Origin: a virus
Direction: 5' to 3' (one strand)
Virus record (IMG/VR): IMGVR_UViG_3300044712_000158
Location: 1 to 45,153 of that record
Length of the DNA stretch: 45,153 bases
Positions 32,583-39,768 of this stretch are shown piece by piece (positions within the stretch are counted from its first letter, which is position 1; each line of letters opens with the position of its first letter). A model generated the notes under the pieces. The model was not told the DNA's origin. It did not search any database and was given only the letters and a program-made list of their open reading frames with translations. A program made the translations under genes and the position numbers.

Positions 32583-32891
32583 ATGAGCAAGCCTACCAGT
32601 ATCAAGATTGACGACGTGGAATATGTCCGTAAAGACTCCATGAAAGCCCCGCTTCAGATTGGGGAGAAACGTATTATTGTCGCAGATCGTGGGTGGGTCT
32701 TCGTCGGGGATTGTGTAGATAACCCCAATGGGTCTGTCACAATTCACAATGCACAGAATATCCGTGTGTGGGGAACCTCAAAGGGACTCGGGCAACTTGC
32801 AACAGGTAAAACCAGTCAAACCGTACTCGATGATTATGGTACGGTGTCCGTTGTGCCAATTGTAACTATCGCTGTCCAGTCAGGGTGGTGA
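32583..32891 (+). CDS. DUF6948-like phage protein, 102 aa
   Basis: IKIDDVEYVRKDSM at the N-terminus, VADRGWVFVGDC, then the IHNAQNIRVWG segment and a C-terminal GTVSVVPIVTIAV strand. This order matches a common small phage family (as I recall, DUF6948), often followed by a Gly-rich ORF as here. Its function is unknown. Confidence 0.6.
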   Translation: MSKPTSIKIDDVEYVRKDSMKAPLQIGEKRIIVADRGWVFVGDCVDNPNGSVTIHNAQNIRVWGTSKGLGQLATGKTSQTVLDDYGTVSVVPIVTIAVQSGW

Positions 32892-32894
32892 TCT

Positions 32895-33110
32895 ATGGAT
32901 GGCAACGGCGACGGCAACGGCGACGGCGATGGTTACGGCAATGATAATGGCAACGGCACCGGCAACGGCTACGGCTACGGCAACGGCTACGGCACCGGCA
33001 CCGGCTACGGCTACGGCAACGGCTACGGCACCGGCACCGGCAACGGCTACGGCAACGGCAATGGCTACGGCGATGGTTACGGCAATGGCTACGGCTACGG
33101 CACTGGCTAA
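32895..33110 (+). CDS. Gly/Tyr/Asn-rich low-complexity protein, 71 aa
   Basis: Built almost entirely of GNGYG, GTGTG and GDGYG units encoded by repeated GGC AAC / GGC TAC hexamers. The ATG lies a few bases after the preceding stop, and no strong site is seen. The repeat DNA also leaves an open antisense frame, which is rejected. A terminator follows. The product could be a disordered linker or a spacer that varies in copy number. Translation is plausible but unproven. Confidence 0.45.
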   Translation: MDGNGDGNGDGDGYGNDNGNGTGNGYGYGNGYGTGTGYGYGNGYGTGTGNGYGNGNGYGDGYGNGYGYGTG

Positions 33111-33123
33111 CGAATTCATTCCT

Positions 33124-33158
33124 AAATCCCTCTAACTATTTGAGGGATTTTATTTTTA
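33124..33158 (+). terminator. Intrinsic terminator after the Gly-rich ORF
   Basis: AAATCCCTC/GAGGGATTT with a nine-base loop, then TATTTTTA. It ends the first part of the P2 operon, unless bypassed by antitermination. Confidence 0.8.
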
Positions 33159-33208
33159 GTAAGCTGTATCATCTTTTGCTCATTAAATACTATCTAAGGA
33201 GCTACACA

Positions 33209-33454
33209 ATGAAAGCACGTAAATGCGGCATGAAGAACAATCGTCGTCCTAACACCCTCCTCGTAATCCAGGGCTTCAAATCCCTCAATGGGGTTTATCT
33301 TCGTCCTGGTTCCTTCCTCAACGAGACTGCCCACATCGACGGTAACACGATGTGTTCCGCGCAGATCCTCGACAAACACAAAAAACTCGAAAAGCCCGTA
33401 GCAGCGTTGATCTCTCAGGATCACGTGAGGAACTACACTTCCCTTTGTGCCTAG
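33209..33454 (+). CDS. Hypothetical basic protein, 81 aa
   Basis: ATG at 33209 has AAGGAG at good distance; the frame extends to 33140 without a site. Basic N-terminus (KARKCGMKNNRRPNTLLVI) and beta-type centre (LNGVYLRPGSFLNETAHIDG). The TAG stop is inside GCCTAGG, a half copy of the palindrome. A related imperfect hairpin follows (CCTAGGGATTA...TTAATTCCTTGG). Confidence 0.6.
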   Translation: MKARKCGMKNNRRPNTLLVIQGFKSLNGVYLRPGSFLNETAHIDGNTMCSAQILDKHKKLEKPVAALISQDHVRNYTSLCA

Positions 33455-33480
33455 GGATTATTTAATTCCTTGGAGGAATT

Positions 33481-33702
33481 ATGTTTGATTATTTTTTCCA
33501 AACACACTCCGATGCGGTGGAATGCGTATTACCTCCGCTTGAAAATTACTACGGTGCAGTTCAAATTTATAAAACAACATCAGGACATTGTTACATGTCT
33601 TTAGATGATCACTCGTCTACGAGTGAATGCAGTATTTCTGAAAAGATGTTTGTCATGTTTAAAAAGGAATTTCCATCTTTTTATAAAAAACGTGATGCCT
33701 AG
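33481..33702 (+). CDS. Hypothetical protein, 73 aa
   Basis: TTGGAGG upstream of ATG 33481. Aromatic, acidic N-terminus (FDYFFQTHSDAVECVLPPL), then a beta hairpin and a basic C-terminus (KEFPSFYKKRDA). The stop TAG is part of palindrome copy 6. Function unknown. Confidence 0.55.
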   Translation: MFDYFFQTHSDAVECVLPPLENYYGAVQIYKTTSGHCYMSLDDHSSTSECSISEKMFVMFKKEFPSFYKKRDA

Positions 33703-33713
33703 ATTTCTAGGCA
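33696..33713. repeat. 18-bp palindrome, copy 6
   Basis: TGCCTAGATTTCTAGGCA; includes the stop codon of the preceding gene and precedes a CAGGAG site. Confidence 0.85.
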
Positions 33714-33730
33714 GACAGGAGTAACTATGC

Positions 33731-33922
33731 ATGAATGAAATGATGAAATGCTGCCTGATTTGCCAGTACTACGCAAATCCGTACTGCATCCCGCAGTCGG
33801 ATAAAAAGCTATTGCGGGTTGTACCTCACTATGTGTGTACTGATTTTGAGCTAATCTCATTCGCCCGACTCAAACGCAGAGTACGGGATAAACTCGACAA
33901 GGAGGTAGTAGATGTCTTTTGA
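33731..33922 (+). CDS. Cys-rich small protein, 63 aa
   Basis: CCLICQYYANPYC near the N-terminus and a later VCTDF give five Cys, a possible zinc site. The C-terminal part is a charged helix (RRVRDKLDKEVVDVF). The frame from ATG 33727 stops at once, so 33731 is used with the CAGGAG site. The 3' end overlaps the next mini-ORF. Function unknown. Confidence 0.5.
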   Translation: MNEMMKCCLICQYYANPYCIPQSDKKLLRVVPHYVCTDFELISFARLKRRVRDKLDKEVVDVF

Positions 33923-33983
33923 GGCCGTAATGCTGTTGGGTTTCTTTCTTCCGGTGCTGTTCTCACTCCTACCTAATGAATGA
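33912..33983 (+). CDS. Hydrophobic mini-protein, 23 aa
   Basis: ATG 33912 follows an almost perfect AAGGAGGT. The product MSFEAVMLLGFFLPVLFSLL plus PNE is one transmembrane helix. It overlaps the previous gene's stop. The strong site and clean membrane helix make it credible, as small phage membrane peptides often act on host enzymes or on lysis. Confidence 0.5.
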   Translation: MSFEAVMLLGFFLPVLFSLLPNE

Positions 33984-33997
33984 TCAAGGAGGTACTC

Positions 33998-34087
33998 ATG
34001 TTGTATAGCGTTTGTTGTGTCCATTGTGGGCGAAGGGTGCATAAGATGATCGCACGGTGCCTATGCGGCAAGCACCCGGATAGGTGA
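33998..34087 (+). CDS. Cys-rich mini-protein, 29 aa
   Basis: AAGGAGGT lies just before ATG 33998. SVCCVHCGRRVH, then ARCLCGKHPDR, gives a compact Cys/His set that could bind one zinc. It ends 4 bases before the next gene. Function unknown. Confidence 0.5.
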   Translation: MLYSVCCVHCGRRVHKMIARCLCGKHPDR

Positions 34088-34091
34088 CATT

Positions 34092-34334
34092 ATGTACATG
34101 ATCGGAGTGAGAGTCCACCGAGATGATAAGATAGTCTTTTTATTTTCTCATCCAGAAATGAGAGTTATTAAAAAAGAAAAGGAGAAATACCTCCGTACAC
34201 ATAAATACCATCTGGTAGATATTTTCTGGAGAGATGATCGTGTCTCTGTGGCTTCAATGTATACGTCAAACACGTATCTGGCGAATAACCAGCAAGTACG
34301 GCATCGTATCCCTTTTAGAAGGAGGACATGGTGA
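34092..34334 (+). CDS. Hypothetical protein, 80 aa (paralogue of next gene)
   Basis: Starts 4 bases after the previous stop. VHRDDKIVFLFSHPEMRVIK, then EKEKYLRTHKYHLVDIFW, aligns with the same region of the following gene product (TCFGDRVYLFTHDDYSVCER and on), implying a tandem duplication. The basic C-terminus RIPFRRRTW is specific to this copy. The stop overlaps the next start (TGATG). Confidence 0.55.
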   Translation: MYMIGVRVHRDDKIVFLFSHPEMRVIKKEKEKYLRTHKYHLVDIFWRDDRVSVASMYTSNTYLANNQQVRHRIPFRRRTW

Positions 34335-34612
34335 TGCGGTACTATGTTCTGGGTAGAACCTGTTTTGGAGATCGTGTTTATCTATTTACTCATGACGATT
34401 ATTCTGTCTGTGAAAGGGAGGCTAAAAAATTTAAAGCTGCGGGATGCCTGGAAACTGTATATATTAGCACTAGTTCTCTCTTATGTCCTCGTCATACGAG
34501 AGAGAGGGCGTTTACCCGTAATCATATTATCGACATCAGTAGACACAGACAATCTATATGTGATTGTGTAGACAATGCTTGTGATGATGATGATTACGAT
34601 TACGACGAATAA
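34334..34612 (+). CDS. Hypothetical protein, 92 aa (paralogue of previous gene)
   Basis: ATG 34334 is preferred over ATG 34328 since AAGGAGGA ends only one base before the latter. The first 45 residues resemble the previous gene product. The C-terminal half is Cys/His-rich and ends in a run of acidic residues (CDDDDYDYDE). Function unknown. Confidence 0.55.
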   Translation: MRYYVLGRTCFGDRVYLFTHDDYSVCEREAKKFKAAGCLETVYISTSSLLCPRHTRERAFTRNHIIDISRHRQSICDCVDNACDDDDYDYDE

Positions 34613-34625
34613 CTTCCTAAGCAAT

Positions 34626-34643
34626 TGCCTAGAATTCTAGGCT
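34626..34643. repeat. 18-bp palindrome, copy 7
   Basis: TGCCTAGAATTCTAGGCT, perfect over the inner 16 bases, in the gap before the amidoligase gene. GCCG-ACAA-CGGC follows as a second hairpin. Confidence 0.85.
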
Positions 34644-34680
34644 GTTCACTAACCGCCGACAACGGCAGAAAGTAAAAGTT

Positions 34681-36447
34681 ATGGCAACCTGTAGTCTGTG
34701 TGGTACTTCTGAAAATGTCCGTCGTGTAAAAATCGCTGGTCGTTATCGCCGTTCTTATCTGTGCGAAGATTGCCAACACCGTTATTACTCAGAAGTTTGT
34801 GAATGCTGCGGTGGTCATACCAATTCCACAATCAGTATTCAGGTGAATCTGACTGACGAAGGCATCGTTGAAAAGAAGTGCTGTGGTATTTGCGCCAATA
34901 ATATGGACTTGCACTGGTGTCCTGAGTGTGGTCTTCGGCATACCGCTCCTTATATGGGATGCGGGTCTGATTTCCGCGCTCCTATTGATCTTCTTCCTAC
35001 ACATATTGCCGATGGAAATGCCTCTCCGTGGAGGGATCATCAGTATTCTCCTGATTTGATCATTGATGTTTTCGGGCGAGAAAGCGAAGATCATCCTTTT
35101 CTTTGCTGGAAACACATGCAGGAATACTGGACAAAGATTAATTCAATGGAGTACGGACAGTGTGTGCATTGTACGGAGCGTACCTCGTCAAAAAACAGCG
35201 ATGGGCAGTTTGTGTGTAAACACTGTCAGCGGCACATGAGAGTGTGTAAGGATTGTGGAAGCAGCTTTCCTTCAACTTGTTCTCCTTATGGGGGTCAAGG
35301 ACTTTGTGCTACATGCGCCTCAAAATACACTCGATGTGAGTACTGCGGAGTGTGCTATCTGAAATCAGAATCCCATAAACACATTAAACGAGTGGAAGGG
35401 AGAATTCGCTGCACAAAATGTTTGCCGGATGATTTTGATCGTAGGTACATCCTGTGCGAATGTGGAAATTATCACCTGAATGATCTTGAAAAGAAAAAGC
35501 GCAATTTCATTCGCCAGTATGGGGGCGCATTCCTGGTCGAATATGAATGGGATACGTCTCTCCAGGAGTTTTTTCGTACTCACTGTCAGAACTGTATCAA
35601 CAAGTCTGTCGGGTATTGCACAACCTGCAATAAGCTCATTGTGGGTGGAGTATTGAAAATCTCTGAAGGTGGTGCTATTTGCGTTCCTTGTTACGCCAAC
35701 AAGGTTTCTCCTCCCATCTTGTCTTACAGCGAGAAGAGTATCCTCGGTATGTATGGCAGTAATTCCCTGAAATATGGCGCTGAGATTGAGTTGGAATTCT
35801 CCGATAGTGCAGCTCATTCCACTGCGCGGACCATTCTCAAGAAACATGTGCCGGTAAGTGAGATGTACTACAAGCATGATGGTTCTCTCAGTACGGGATT
35901 TGAAGCCGTCACCATGCCAATGGATTTTGACTACTTCATGGGCTGTGGTATTGGTGCTGCGATTGATGAAATGGCATCAACTCTCGGCCACAAATTCCGT
36001 AATAATTGTGTGGATTCTGCAGGGCTGCATATCCATATGAGTAAAAAAGCGTTTACTTCTCTGCAGTTGCTCAAATTCCTAGATTTCTTCAACGAGTACA
36101 CCGAATTTGTCGAAGTGATTGCTCGTAGAAAGGCGAAGGATTATTGCAAAAAATTCACGGATTATCGGGGAGTTAATCTCCGCAAAATGGCAAAAGACAA
36201 GGGTGGTACTGAAAAGTATACGATGGTTAATCTTCGTCCCGAATATACCATCGAAATTCGCATCTTCAAAGGAGTATGGACTTCTGACCAGCTTTTCTAT
36301 TCCCTGCAATTTCTCGATGCATTGTTCAATCTGACGCGGATTTCAACATTGAAATCCCCTCCTACGCCGGATCTTCTCATTGCTTATGTGAGCAAGCATA
36401 AGAAGATCTATCCTCACCTCAACAAACTCTTCAAGGCGACTGCCTAG
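34681..36447 (+). CDS. Amidoligase with large zinc-ribbon N-terminus
   Basis: A 588-aa protein. Residues 1-345 carry about fourteen CxxC-type pairs (CSLC, CEDC, CPEC, CVHC, CKDC, CEYC, CTTC and others), a chain of zinc ribbons. The C-terminal part has the Amidoligase_2 pattern: KYGAEIELEF (about 364-373), GFEAVTMPM, AGLHIHMS (about 446), KFTDYR and TIEIRIFKG (about 523). This is a glutamine-synthetase-like fold for ATP-dependent carboxylate-amine ligation. Next come a class II glutamine amidotransferase and an ATP-grasp enzyme, a combination predicted for peptide or protein tagging. The substrate is unknown. The TAG stop lies in palindrome copy 8. Confidence 0.8.
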   Translation: MATCSLCGTSENVRRVKIAGRYRRSYLCEDCQHRYYSEVCECCGGHTNSTISIQVNLTDEGIVEKKCCGICANNMDLHWCPECGLRHTAPYMGCGSDFRAPIDLLPTHIADGNASPWRDHQYSPDLIIDVFGRESEDHPFLCWKHMQEYWTKINSMEYGQCVHCTERTSSKNSDGQFVCKHCQRHMRVCKDCGSSFPSTCSPYGGQGLCATCASKYTRCEYCGVCYLKSESHKHIKRVEGRIRCTKCLPDDFDRRYILCECGNYHLNDLEKKKRNFIRQYGGAFLVEYEWDTSLQEFFRTHCQNCINKSVGYCTTCNKLIVGGVLKISEGGAICVPCYANKVSPPILSYSEKSILGMYGSNSLKYGAEIELEFSDSAAHSTARTILKKHVPVSEMYYKHDGSLSTGFEAVTMPMDFDYFMGCGIGAAIDEMASTLGHKFRNNCVDSAGLHIHMSKKAFTSLQLLKFLDFFNEYTEFVEVIARRKAKDYCKKFTDYRGVNLRKMAKDKGGTEKYTMVNLRPEYTIEIRIFKGVWTSDQLFYSLQFLDALFNLTRISTLKSPPTPDLLIAYVSKHKKIYPHLNKLFKATA

Positions 36448-36458
36448 ATTTCTAGGCA
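36441..36458. repeat. 18-bp palindrome, copy 8
   Basis: TGCCTAGATTTCTAGGCA; includes the amidoligase stop and lies just before the AAAGGATA site of the next gene. Confidence 0.85.
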
Positions 36459-36476
36459 AGAAAGGATATTACAGAT

Positions 36477-37424
36477 ATGTGCATTGCAATCGTCCAGCTT
36501 CCCGGTGTCCGCGTAACTGATGAAAGACTCTTTGCTTGCTATACGAACAATGAAGATGGTTGTGGTATGGCGTATATTCATGAAGATAAAGTGATTGTCT
36601 TCAAGACCCTTGAGTTTGCCGCTTTCAAGGAAGAGTATATTAGGCAGTTTGAGGCGCATCCCACTAGCCATTTCCTTCTTCACTTTCGTATCAGGACTCA
36701 GGGACACATCAATGAGTCTAACTGTCATCCGTTTCAAGTCAGTGATACGATGGCATTCATCCATAATGGCACCATTCCCAAGATGCCGAAATGTGATCAG
36801 CATTCGGACACATGGTATTTCAATGAAGAAATTCTCAAGCAACTACCCGAAGGGTGGATGTACAACACAGCTATCCACAAACTGATCGAACCGTTTATCA
36901 GTTGGTCAAAGATCGCTGTTCTCAATATCACCAATGAAGTTCTGATCCTGAATGAATCTTCAGGGGTATGGGATCAGGAAGACGGCAACTGGTACAGTAA
37001 TACAACGTACAAGGCTCCTCCATTCTGGTCTAAGAAGGAAAAGAAGAGCAAACATGGTAATACGAGTGAGTGGTGGGTTGGCACACAGCGTCGTAGATAT
37101 CATAACAAGCATCTTCAGGCATTTGATTATGAGAACATGATGTGGAGGGATATTGATGCAGTCGGTTTCTATATCCACACTCTCAAAGAAGATGATGAAC
37201 TGTATTTCAAGAGTAGTCAATCCAATTACTATGCGCTTCCTGCTCCGAAGGAGGTTGCTGACGGACTCGTTGACTGCGAGATCTGTGGGCAAAAGTACTC
37301 TCCCACAGGAATGGCTCTGTGTGCTTTCGAGACAGAGAAAGACATCTTCTATATCTGTGCTACTTGTCAGAAAGAACTTGAAGATTACATCACTCTAGGG
37401 GTTATTACTATCGTTGCCGAATAG
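36477..37424 (+). CDS. Class II glutamine amidotransferase (Ntn-type) with zinc ribbon
   Basis: A 315-aa protein starting MCIAIVQ: Cys2 becomes the N-terminal nucleophile after Met removal. HFRIRTQGHINESNCHPF (about 69-86) and HNGTI (96-100) are the usual GATase II motifs. It releases ammonia from glutamine for a partner, here presumably the amidoligase or the ATP-grasp enzyme. The C-terminus has CEICGQKYSPTG and CATCQKELEDY, a zinc ribbon that may dock on its partners. It starts 30 bases after the amidoligase. Confidence 0.85.
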   Translation: MCIAIVQLPGVRVTDERLFACYTNNEDGCGMAYIHEDKVIVFKTLEFAAFKEEYIRQFEAHPTSHFLLHFRIRTQGHINESNCHPFQVSDTMAFIHNGTIPKMPKCDQHSDTWYFNEEILKQLPEGWMYNTAIHKLIEPFISWSKIAVLNITNEVLILNESSGVWDQEDGNWYSNTTYKAPPFWSKKEKKSKHGNTSEWWVGTQRRRYHNKHLQAFDYENMMWRDIDAVGFYIHTLKEDDELYFKSSQSNYYALPAPKEVADGLVDCEICGQKYSPTGMALCAFETEKDIFYICATCQKELEDYITLGVITIVAE

Positions 37425-37432
37425 GGGGATAT

Positions 37433-37936
37433 ATGCCCGCACTTGAATGCCGCCTAGTACAGCGTAAAACATGCAGTAATTGTCGTCATATTCGTGACCG
37501 TGTTTCATTGAATACGGCTGTATGTGATCATACAAACACACCAGTAGTTTTTCATCAAATCTGTGGTAATCACGAATTTAACTCTAACGGAAGGAGCTTC
37601 TATCGTGACAATCTTGAATCGACGCCCCCGTATCCGCATACTGCCGTACAAGATGACATCTCAATCTGCGAAGAGACTTTCCCGCGCCTTGGGGATTTTG
37701 CGGCTGCAGCCATCCCTACACCAGAGCCAGTTTCGCCCCCGCCCGCAGGATGTGATAATCAATTGGGGGAACAGCAGGTATATTACACAGGTTGGGTGTA
37801 TGCTCAACCAATGCCATTCGATTTCCTTAGCCCAGAACAAACTGCTAACATTTCAGACTCTCTCTCCTATCGTACCGTGTCCCGAGTGGTCTACGGATAT
37901 GATCCAGGCGAAGGAATGGATAGCAGCGGGTCATAA
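37433..37936 (+). CDS. Cys-rich protein overlapping the ATP-grasp gene, up to 167 aa
   Basis: The first 57 codons lie before the ATP-grasp start and have a zinc-type set: TCSNCRHI, AVCDHTN, ICGNHEF. This is common in small phage Cys proteins. The frame then stays open for 332 more bases in another frame of the ATP-grasp gene, with a Pro-rich, low-similarity product (PTPEPVSPPPAG). Either the protein is really 167 aa, or only the N-terminal part matters. A frameshift joining it to the ATP-grasp ORF is less likely because that gene has its own site. Confidence 0.55.
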   Translation: MPALECRLVQRKTCSNCRHIRDRVSLNTAVCDHTNTPVVFHQICGNHEFNSNGRSFYRDNLESTPPYPHTAVQDDISICEETFPRLGDFAAAAIPTPEPVSPPPAGCDNQLGEQQVYYTGWVYAQPMPFDFLSPEQTANISDSLSYRTVSRVVYGYDPGEGMDSSGS

Positions 37937-38393
37937 GGTCTTTGCTCGTATCACGTTGACAGGTTGTGGTGGAAGCGGTATAATAGTTTGTAACGACATA
38001 GAGTCCCTTCCCCCTGCACCACTGTATACCAAGAGAGTTAAGATAGAACATGAGTACAGAATTCATGTATTCAAAGAATCTGTCATTGACTTCGTAATGA
38101 AAAAGAAACTGTCATCAGAACAAAGAGCGGAAAGGGGAGTCGAAGTAGACTCCCTTATTCGCAATCATTCTAATGGATGGGTATTTGCTCGGGAAGGAGT
38201 GACGATTACTGATGAACTCGCTCAGACAGCGGGTGCTGCTGTGGCATCTCTCGGCCTTGACTTTGGAGCCGTCGATATCTGTACCACCAGAGATGGCAGG
38301 GTGTGTGTGTTTGAAGTCAACACCGCTCCTGGGATTGAAGGAACGACGTTGGAAAAATATGTAGCGGCATTTAAATCTTGCCTAGGAATCTAG
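37605..38393 (+). CDS. ATP-grasp ligase
   Basis: A 262-aa protein from GTG 37605, which has GGAAGG upstream and gives the family-like opening MTILNRRPRIRILPYKMTSQ. DVIINWGNSRY follows. FARITLTGCGGSGI (about 113-126) is the nucleotide-binding glycine loop, EYRIHVFK a central strand, and VFEVNTAPGIEGTTLEKYV the metal-binding E-x-N plus closing loop. It would activate a carboxylate as acyl phosphate and join it to an amine. With the amidoligase and amidotransferase it forms one pathway. The stop lies in palindrome copy 9. Confidence 0.8.
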   Translation: MTILNRRPRIRILPYKMTSQSAKRLSRALGILRLQPSLHQSQFRPRPQDVIINWGNSRYITQVGCMLNQCHSISLAQNKLLTFQTLSPIVPCPEWSTDMIQAKEWIAAGHKVFARITLTGCGGSGIIVCNDIESLPPAPLYTKRVKIEHEYRIHVFKESVIDFVMKKKLSSEQRAERGVEVDSLIRNHSNGWVFAREGVTITDELAQTAGAAVASLGLDFGAVDICTTRDGRVCVFEVNTAPGIEGTTLEKYVAAFKSCLGI

Positions 38394-38396
38394 GCA
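38379..38396. repeat. 18-bp palindrome, copy 9
   Basis: TGCCTAGGAATCTAGGCA, one mismatch at the centre; includes the ATP-grasp stop codon and precedes AAGGAG of the next gene. Confidence 0.85.
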
Positions 38397-38419
38397 ATGA
38401 CTATTCAAGGAGAGTCCTC

Positions 38420-38623
38420 ATGGCACTATCAATTAACCCCGCAGCTTATGGTACACATTGCAAAGCATGTGATGCTTTGCTGAATGAAAAACATCATGAT
38501 CCCGAACTTTGTTCTACGTGTTTGGAGGTGGTTTCAACCCTTACAGGAGATCTCTACCATGACGATGTCGAAGATGAATTCATGTCTACCCGAGAAGTAT
38601 CGCTCTCAGTTGCTGAATATTAA
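38420..38623 (+). CDS. Zinc-ribbon mini-protein, 67 aa
   Basis: ATG 38420 has AAGGAGAG upstream. HCKACDALLNEKHHDPELC, then STCLEVV, is a CxxC...CxxC ribbon known from many phage early regions. The acidic tail overlaps the primase start by 65 bases. Likely an adaptor; function unknown. Confidence 0.65.
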   Translation: MALSINPAAYGTHCKACDALLNEKHHDPELCSTCLEVVSTLTGDLYHDDVEDEFMSTREVSLSVAEY

Positions 38624-39428
38624 TGAAGAAGCACGGTATAATCACGAAGCATGTGGCGATACCAAACAACGTCTGTATGTGAAACGTACCAAATCTGGGT
38701 GGCTTTACCATTGCCATAACTGCGCACCTCAGATGTCGGGGTTCATGCGTGACACGGGAATATTGACGCCATCTCAGACTATCAGAGCAGCTAATAAAGA
38801 GATTGAATTATTTAAAAGCTCGAAGGAATCTGCTAAAGGCTTGCCGGAAGATTTCTCTTCGACAATTTCCCTCGACGGTTTGGCGTGGCTAGCCAAGTAT
38901 AACGTCACAACCGCAGAACGAGACTTCTATGGTTTTGGGTATAGTAGTCGCTATAATCGTCTGGTTCTTCCTCTGTTTAATATGTCAGGATTGATCGGAT
39001 GGCAGGGTAGAGCATTGGGTAAGATTACATCTGATTATCCCAAGTATATGACATTTGTAAACGGGCATCAACCTCGGTTCTGGTTTGATTCTCGTCACGG
39101 CATTAACACCCATCGTGAGTATGAAGATCGCCTCAAGATCGTATTAGTAGAAGACATTGTATCAGCCGTTAAAGTAGGACGGCAATATCGCACCCTTGGA
39201 CTGATTGGATCTTATATCAGAGAGGAGATGATTGTATGGTTCTTGAAGGTACACAAGTTGCTCCCCAATTTCAAGATTTACATCTGGCTTGACCCTGATA
39301 AGCATACTGAGGCTCACTTATACGCGGGTAAACTACGGAAATACGGCCTCAATGCAGTGGTAGTATCTACTGCATGTGATCCAAAAGAGGCTAATCCCAC
39401 AATGATACATACTCTGATTGGAGGATAA
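38559..39428 (+). CDS. DNA primase, T7 gp4 primase-like
   Basis: A 289-aa protein from ATG 38559 (AGGAG at 38545). An N-terminal zinc module with CGDTKQRLYVKRTKSGWLYH and CHNCAP is followed by the TOPRIM-type core: LVLPLFNMSGLIGWQGRAL, KIVLVEDIVSAVKVG (about 191-205) and IWLDPD (about 240). It makes RNA primers for lagging-strand synthesis. It lacks a helicase domain; the helicase is encoded separately at 41350, and seven small ORFs lie between them. Confidence 0.85.
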   Translation: MTMSKMNSCLPEKYRSQLLNINEEARYNHEACGDTKQRLYVKRTKSGWLYHCHNCAPQMSGFMRDTGILTPSQTIRAANKEIELFKSSKESAKGLPEDFSSTISLDGLAWLAKYNVTTAERDFYGFGYSSRYNRLVLPLFNMSGLIGWQGRALGKITSDYPKYMTFVNGHQPRFWFDSRHGINTHREYEDRLKIVLVEDIVSAVKVGRQYRTLGLIGSYIREEMIVWFLKVHKLLPNFKIYIWLDPDKHTEAHLYAGKLRKYGLNAVVVSTACDPKEANPTMIHTLIGG

Positions 39429-39429
39429 A

Positions 39430-39768
39430 ATGAACCTGACCGAACAAGAGCAGCGCCAGCTCACCGAGTTCCTTGGGGAATGTTGGCATGAAGGCAGACA
39501 ATATAAACGAGCTGGAGTGCGCAGTGGTGTGGATTGGTGCTGCAAATATTGTGGGCAATATCTTGGGCATGGAGTGATCGAACGTCTCGACTTCTCCGAC
39601 TGGCGCGTGGTGGGGAGGCTACAGCAACGGCTCCCAGACGAAACAACAATTTCTCTTTACGCTGTTTGTTACGCCATTGTACTCCCAGATCAGAGGATTA
39701 TCACAAGCAAGAAACTTGAAGAAGCCATCTGCCGCGCCGTACTGGCGTGGTTGGGAGAGAAGAAATGA
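39430..39768 (+). CDS. Hypothetical protein of the mini-ORF cassette, 112 aa
   Basis: ATG 39430 follows the primase stop by one base. LTEQEQRQLTEFLGECWHEG, then CCKYCGQYLG and FSDWRVVGRLQQRLP, is a combination common in phage cassettes, with a zinc pair in the middle. From here to 41343 the DNA is visibly richer in G+C and codon use changes, suggesting a block of different origin. Confidence 0.55.
   Translation: MNLTEQEQRQLTEFLGECWHEGRQYKRAGVRSGVDWCCKYCGQYLGHGVIERLDFSDWRVVGRLQQRLPDETTISLYAVCYAIVLPDQRIITSKKLEEAICRAVLAWLGEKK

Noticed and set aside
32880-33119. Antisense Ala/Val ORF opposite the Gly-rich gene
   Set aside because: A by-product of the repeated hexamer; no start signals and no context on that strand.
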